Assembly: GCA_022704925.1 (NCBI GenBank)
Contig: JAKJFK010000001.1
Coordinates: forward strand, 1 to 41,948
DNA length: 41,948 bases
DNA from: a candidate division TA06 bacterium
GTDB taxonomy: Bacteria; Ratteibacteria; UBA8468; MWAK01
Direction of reading: 5' to 3'
Of the stretch, positions 40,407-41,948 are shown piece after piece. The notes under the pieces were generated by a model. It made no database searches and had not been told where the DNA came from. It saw only the letters and a list, made by a program, of their open reading frames with translations. Every line of letters begins with the position of its first letter. The stretch's first letter is position 1. Both the position numbers and the translations under genes were made by a program.

Positions 40407-41510
40407 TCAGCGGGCCGGGGTTGGGCCGGGACAGTTAAGGTGGCGAAGCTGGATTCTTTCTTCGAGGCGGATGGGGTGACCGCCGGCATCCTCTCCCTCC
40501 CAGGTGAAAATGGCGACCCCGTTGCACAGCAGGTGGGGGCGCGAGGAGATCCAGTAGGTGTCCCGGGCGCTGCCGCCGGCCTCCACCCTGATTCTCGGTC
40601 TTGGAATCCGGGCGTCATTCTCTCCCATCCAGAGGCCGCCGCGGGGATCGAGGATGAATCCCTGTCCGCTGACCCGGTAACCGATCTGCCCGCCGCGTTC
40701 GTAGAGTTGGGTTGTCCACCTCCAGCGGGGTCCTGGGGCGTTGACGTCTCCGTCGTCGGCGTCGACCACGGCCGAAACGACGATCTCCGGGACCGCCTTC
40801 CGCCCGGCCAGCCAGGCCAGCCTTTCCCGGGCCGCGGCCGCGTGTTCTCCGGACGGGAATTGTTCCAGGTAGGCCCGGTAATCCGAGTGCCAGTCGGTCT
40901 CCCGCGCCTCCCGGAAGCGGAGCGGATCGAGCCGCTCCCTGGCCAGTCCGGCGGCCGGCCCGGCCGGGTATTCCGAAAGGTACCGTTCGCAGTTCTCGAT
41001 GGTCGCCTTGCTTCTGATCTGCCCGGCCAGGGCGGCTTCCCCGGCCGGTTCGGTGTTGGACACGGCCGCTTCCGCCGGCGGCGCCGGGGCGGCCGGTTTC
41101 TTCAACCTCGACCGGGCCGCGCCGGCGAACTTTCCGGCCGGGTAAGCCTTCAGGTAATCCCTGAGTGCGGCCGGCGTCTTTTCAGCCAGGCAGGCCCGCC
41201 AGAAGACATTCTCCGGGATTTTGATCAGTTCTCCCAGAACCCAGCCGGAGCCGCCGGCGTGCTCCACCCGGAACCATTCCTTCTTCTTCTCGAGGAGCCG
41301 GATTTTTTCGCCCTGGTTGACCTTGGCCAGGATATCCGAATGGAGATCGGGCATGGCCCGGACCCGGGCCGCCGAGACGCGTACCGTGGCTTCGCCGAGC
41401 GGCTCGGCCGCCGGGCAGCCGGTCAGCCGGAATAAAAGGATGCTTCCGGTCAGCACGGCTGCGGTGACCTTGAGAAATCTGGTTCGGAGGGAGCGGAAAC
41501 GGTCCGTCAT
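40407..41510 (-). CDS. Lipoprotein with SH3-like domain and three YPxG-type repeats
   Basis: A 367-residue secreted lipoprotein. Residues 1-31 are a signal peptide with a positive start and a hydrophobic core, ending in the lipobox LTGC with C32 as the lipidated residue. Residues about 42-97 are a bacterial SH3-like domain (VRVSAARVRAMPDL, GEKIRLLE, GWVLGELI), which in relatives binds peptidoglycan. It then has three repeats at about 116-136, 174-194 and 211-231, each of pattern YL-x3-P-x-G-x6-AR-x-RL, followed by a beta-rich C-terminal domain. ATG 41510 overlaps the thiL stop by four bases (ATGA); an upstream in-frame start would lie inside thiL. Function unknown, probably envelope-associated. 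Confidence 0.75.
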   Translation of the reverse strand: MTDRFRSLRTRFLKVTAAVLTGSILLFRLTGCPAAEPLGEATVRVSAARVRAMPDLHSDILAKVNQGEKIRLLEKKKEWFRVEHAGGSGWVLGELIKIPENVFWRACLAEKTPAALRDYLKAYPAGKFAGAARSRLKKPAAPAPPAEAAVSNTEPAGEAALAGQIRSKATIENCERYLSEYPAGPAAGLARERLDPLRFREARETDWHSDYRAYLEQFPSGEHAAAARERLAWLAGRKAVPEIVVSAVVDADDGDVNAPGPRWRWTTQLYERGGQIGYRVSGQGFILDPRGGLWMGENDARIPRPRIRVEAGGSARDTYWISSRPHLLCNGVAIFTWEGEDAGGHPIRLEERIQLRHLNCPGPTPAR

Positions 41511-41948
41511 TTTCGGAAATGGTCGTAGCCGGGATGCCGGGGCCGGTAAGGGCGGCCGTTGGCGGTCACCCTTACGCCCCGGCCGGCCGGCAGCACCTCG
41601 CCCACCACGAAGCATCCGGATCGGCGGGCCGCCCCGGCTTGGGAGGCAGGGATCGTGAAGAGCAGTTCGAATTCCTCGCCGCTGACCAGGGCCTCTCCAG
41701 GTGCGGTCCCGGGCACGACGGGTATCTCCTCCAGCCGGATGATTCCGCCGACCCGGCTCTCTTCCGAAATCCGGGTGAAGTCGCCCAGCATTCCGTCGGA
41801 GATGTCGATCATGGCGGTGGCTTTCAGTTCCCGCCTGATCCGGCGCGCCTCACTGACCCTGGGCAGGAAGGAGAGGTGGCTTTTCGGGCCGCGGCCCAGC
41901 GGGCCCGAGACGCAGATCAGGTCGCCCGGCCGGGCGCCCGAGCGGCGG
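41507..41948 (-). CDS. thiL: Thiamine-monophosphate kinase, C-terminal part
   Basis: Phosphorylates thiamine monophosphate to thiamine diphosphate with ATP. The start lies beyond the right edge of the window; the visible 146 residues read GDLICVSGPLG, then LSFLPRVSEARRIR, the hallmark AMIDISDGMLGDFTRISEES, GEEFELLFT and the terminal GYDHF. These match the C-terminal half of ThiL, of the same superfamily as PurM. Thiamine diphosphate is the cofactor of the transketolase at the other end of the window, but that is a general metabolic link, not an operon. The stop overlaps the next gene by four bases. Confidence 0.92.
   Translation of the reverse strand, partial: RRSGARPGDLICVSGPLGRGPKSHLSFLPRVSEARRIRRELKATAMIDISDGMLGDFTRISEESRVGGIIRLEEIPVVPGTAPGEALVSGEEFELLFTIPASQAGAARRSGCFVVGEVLPAGRGVRVTANGRPYRPRHPGYDHFRK

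Overview
This 41.9-kb window is a G+C-rich bacterial chromosome segment packed with protein genes. No rRNA, tRNA, CRISPR array or phage module was seen. The genes are bacterial in type: Shine-Dalgarno sites, sigma70-like promoters, histidine kinase/receiver signalling, HD-GYP, Vsr repair. The phylum cannot be fixed from this sequence. Six uroporphyrinogen-decarboxylase-fold (URO-D) paralogues alongside Gfo/Idh/MocA oxidoreductases and sugar/uronate enzymes is a gene mix I associate with anaerobic polysaccharide-degrading lineages such as Lentisphaerae/Kiritimatiellota-like or Planctomycetes-like bacteria; that is an impression, not a demonstration. A PPi-type phosphofructokinase suggests a glycolysis economical in ATP.

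Layout. 1-12.3 kb (+ strand) is housekeeping and carbohydrate metabolism: partial PPi-phosphofructokinase, transketolase, an orphan trpF, a sugar-phosphate isomerase-like protein, purM, argH (own promoter, almost no leader), a glycoside-hydrolase-like protein with two URO-D paralogues (A, B), and lysA (own promoter). 12.3-15.7 kb is an insertion of visibly lower G+C: a hairpin-rich stretch bounded by imperfect direct repeats, an IS3-family transposase scar, then a tightly overlapping cytosine methyltransferase, vsr and HNH-endonuclease cassette. 15.7-24 kb (+ strand) resumes the host style: a conserved protein and a zinc-ribbon protein behind a good promoter, a DUF362 protein, URO-D paralogue C, a truncated relic of an aminotransferase, a histidine kinase with a single-domain receiver, a receiver/HD-GYP gene broken by a one-base frame change in a T7 run, and a DUF1835 protein.

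24-31 kb (- strand) is a DeoR-controlled operon (deoR, class I aldolase, fucose/arabinose-isomerase-like, FGGY kinase, class III aminotransferase), with a membrane protein further downstream. It reads as an isomerise-phosphorylate-cleave route for an unidentified sugar, with a transamination step. 30.4-34 kb holds an FAD-linked 2-hydroxyacid dehydrogenase plus URO-D paralogue D, divergent from a Gfo/Idh/MocA dehydrogenase; the two promoters overlap and a perfect 7-1-7 palindrome lies at one start site. 34-40.2 kb (- strand) is a five-gene operon: URO-D F, URO-D E, an alpha/beta hydrolase, a Gfo/Idh/MocA protein with a cysteine insert, and a UxaE-type tagaturonate epimerase. The right edge carries a lipoprotein with an SH3-like domain, translationally coupled to partial thiL.

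The best candidate for an undescribed system is the repeated pairing of diverged URO-D-fold proteins with sugar and uronate catabolic genes. None has the HemE signature, no corrinoid protein is visible, and the H-x-C zinc motif of the methyltransferase branch is kept in only one copy; the others read H-x-D-G or D-x-D-G at the same place.
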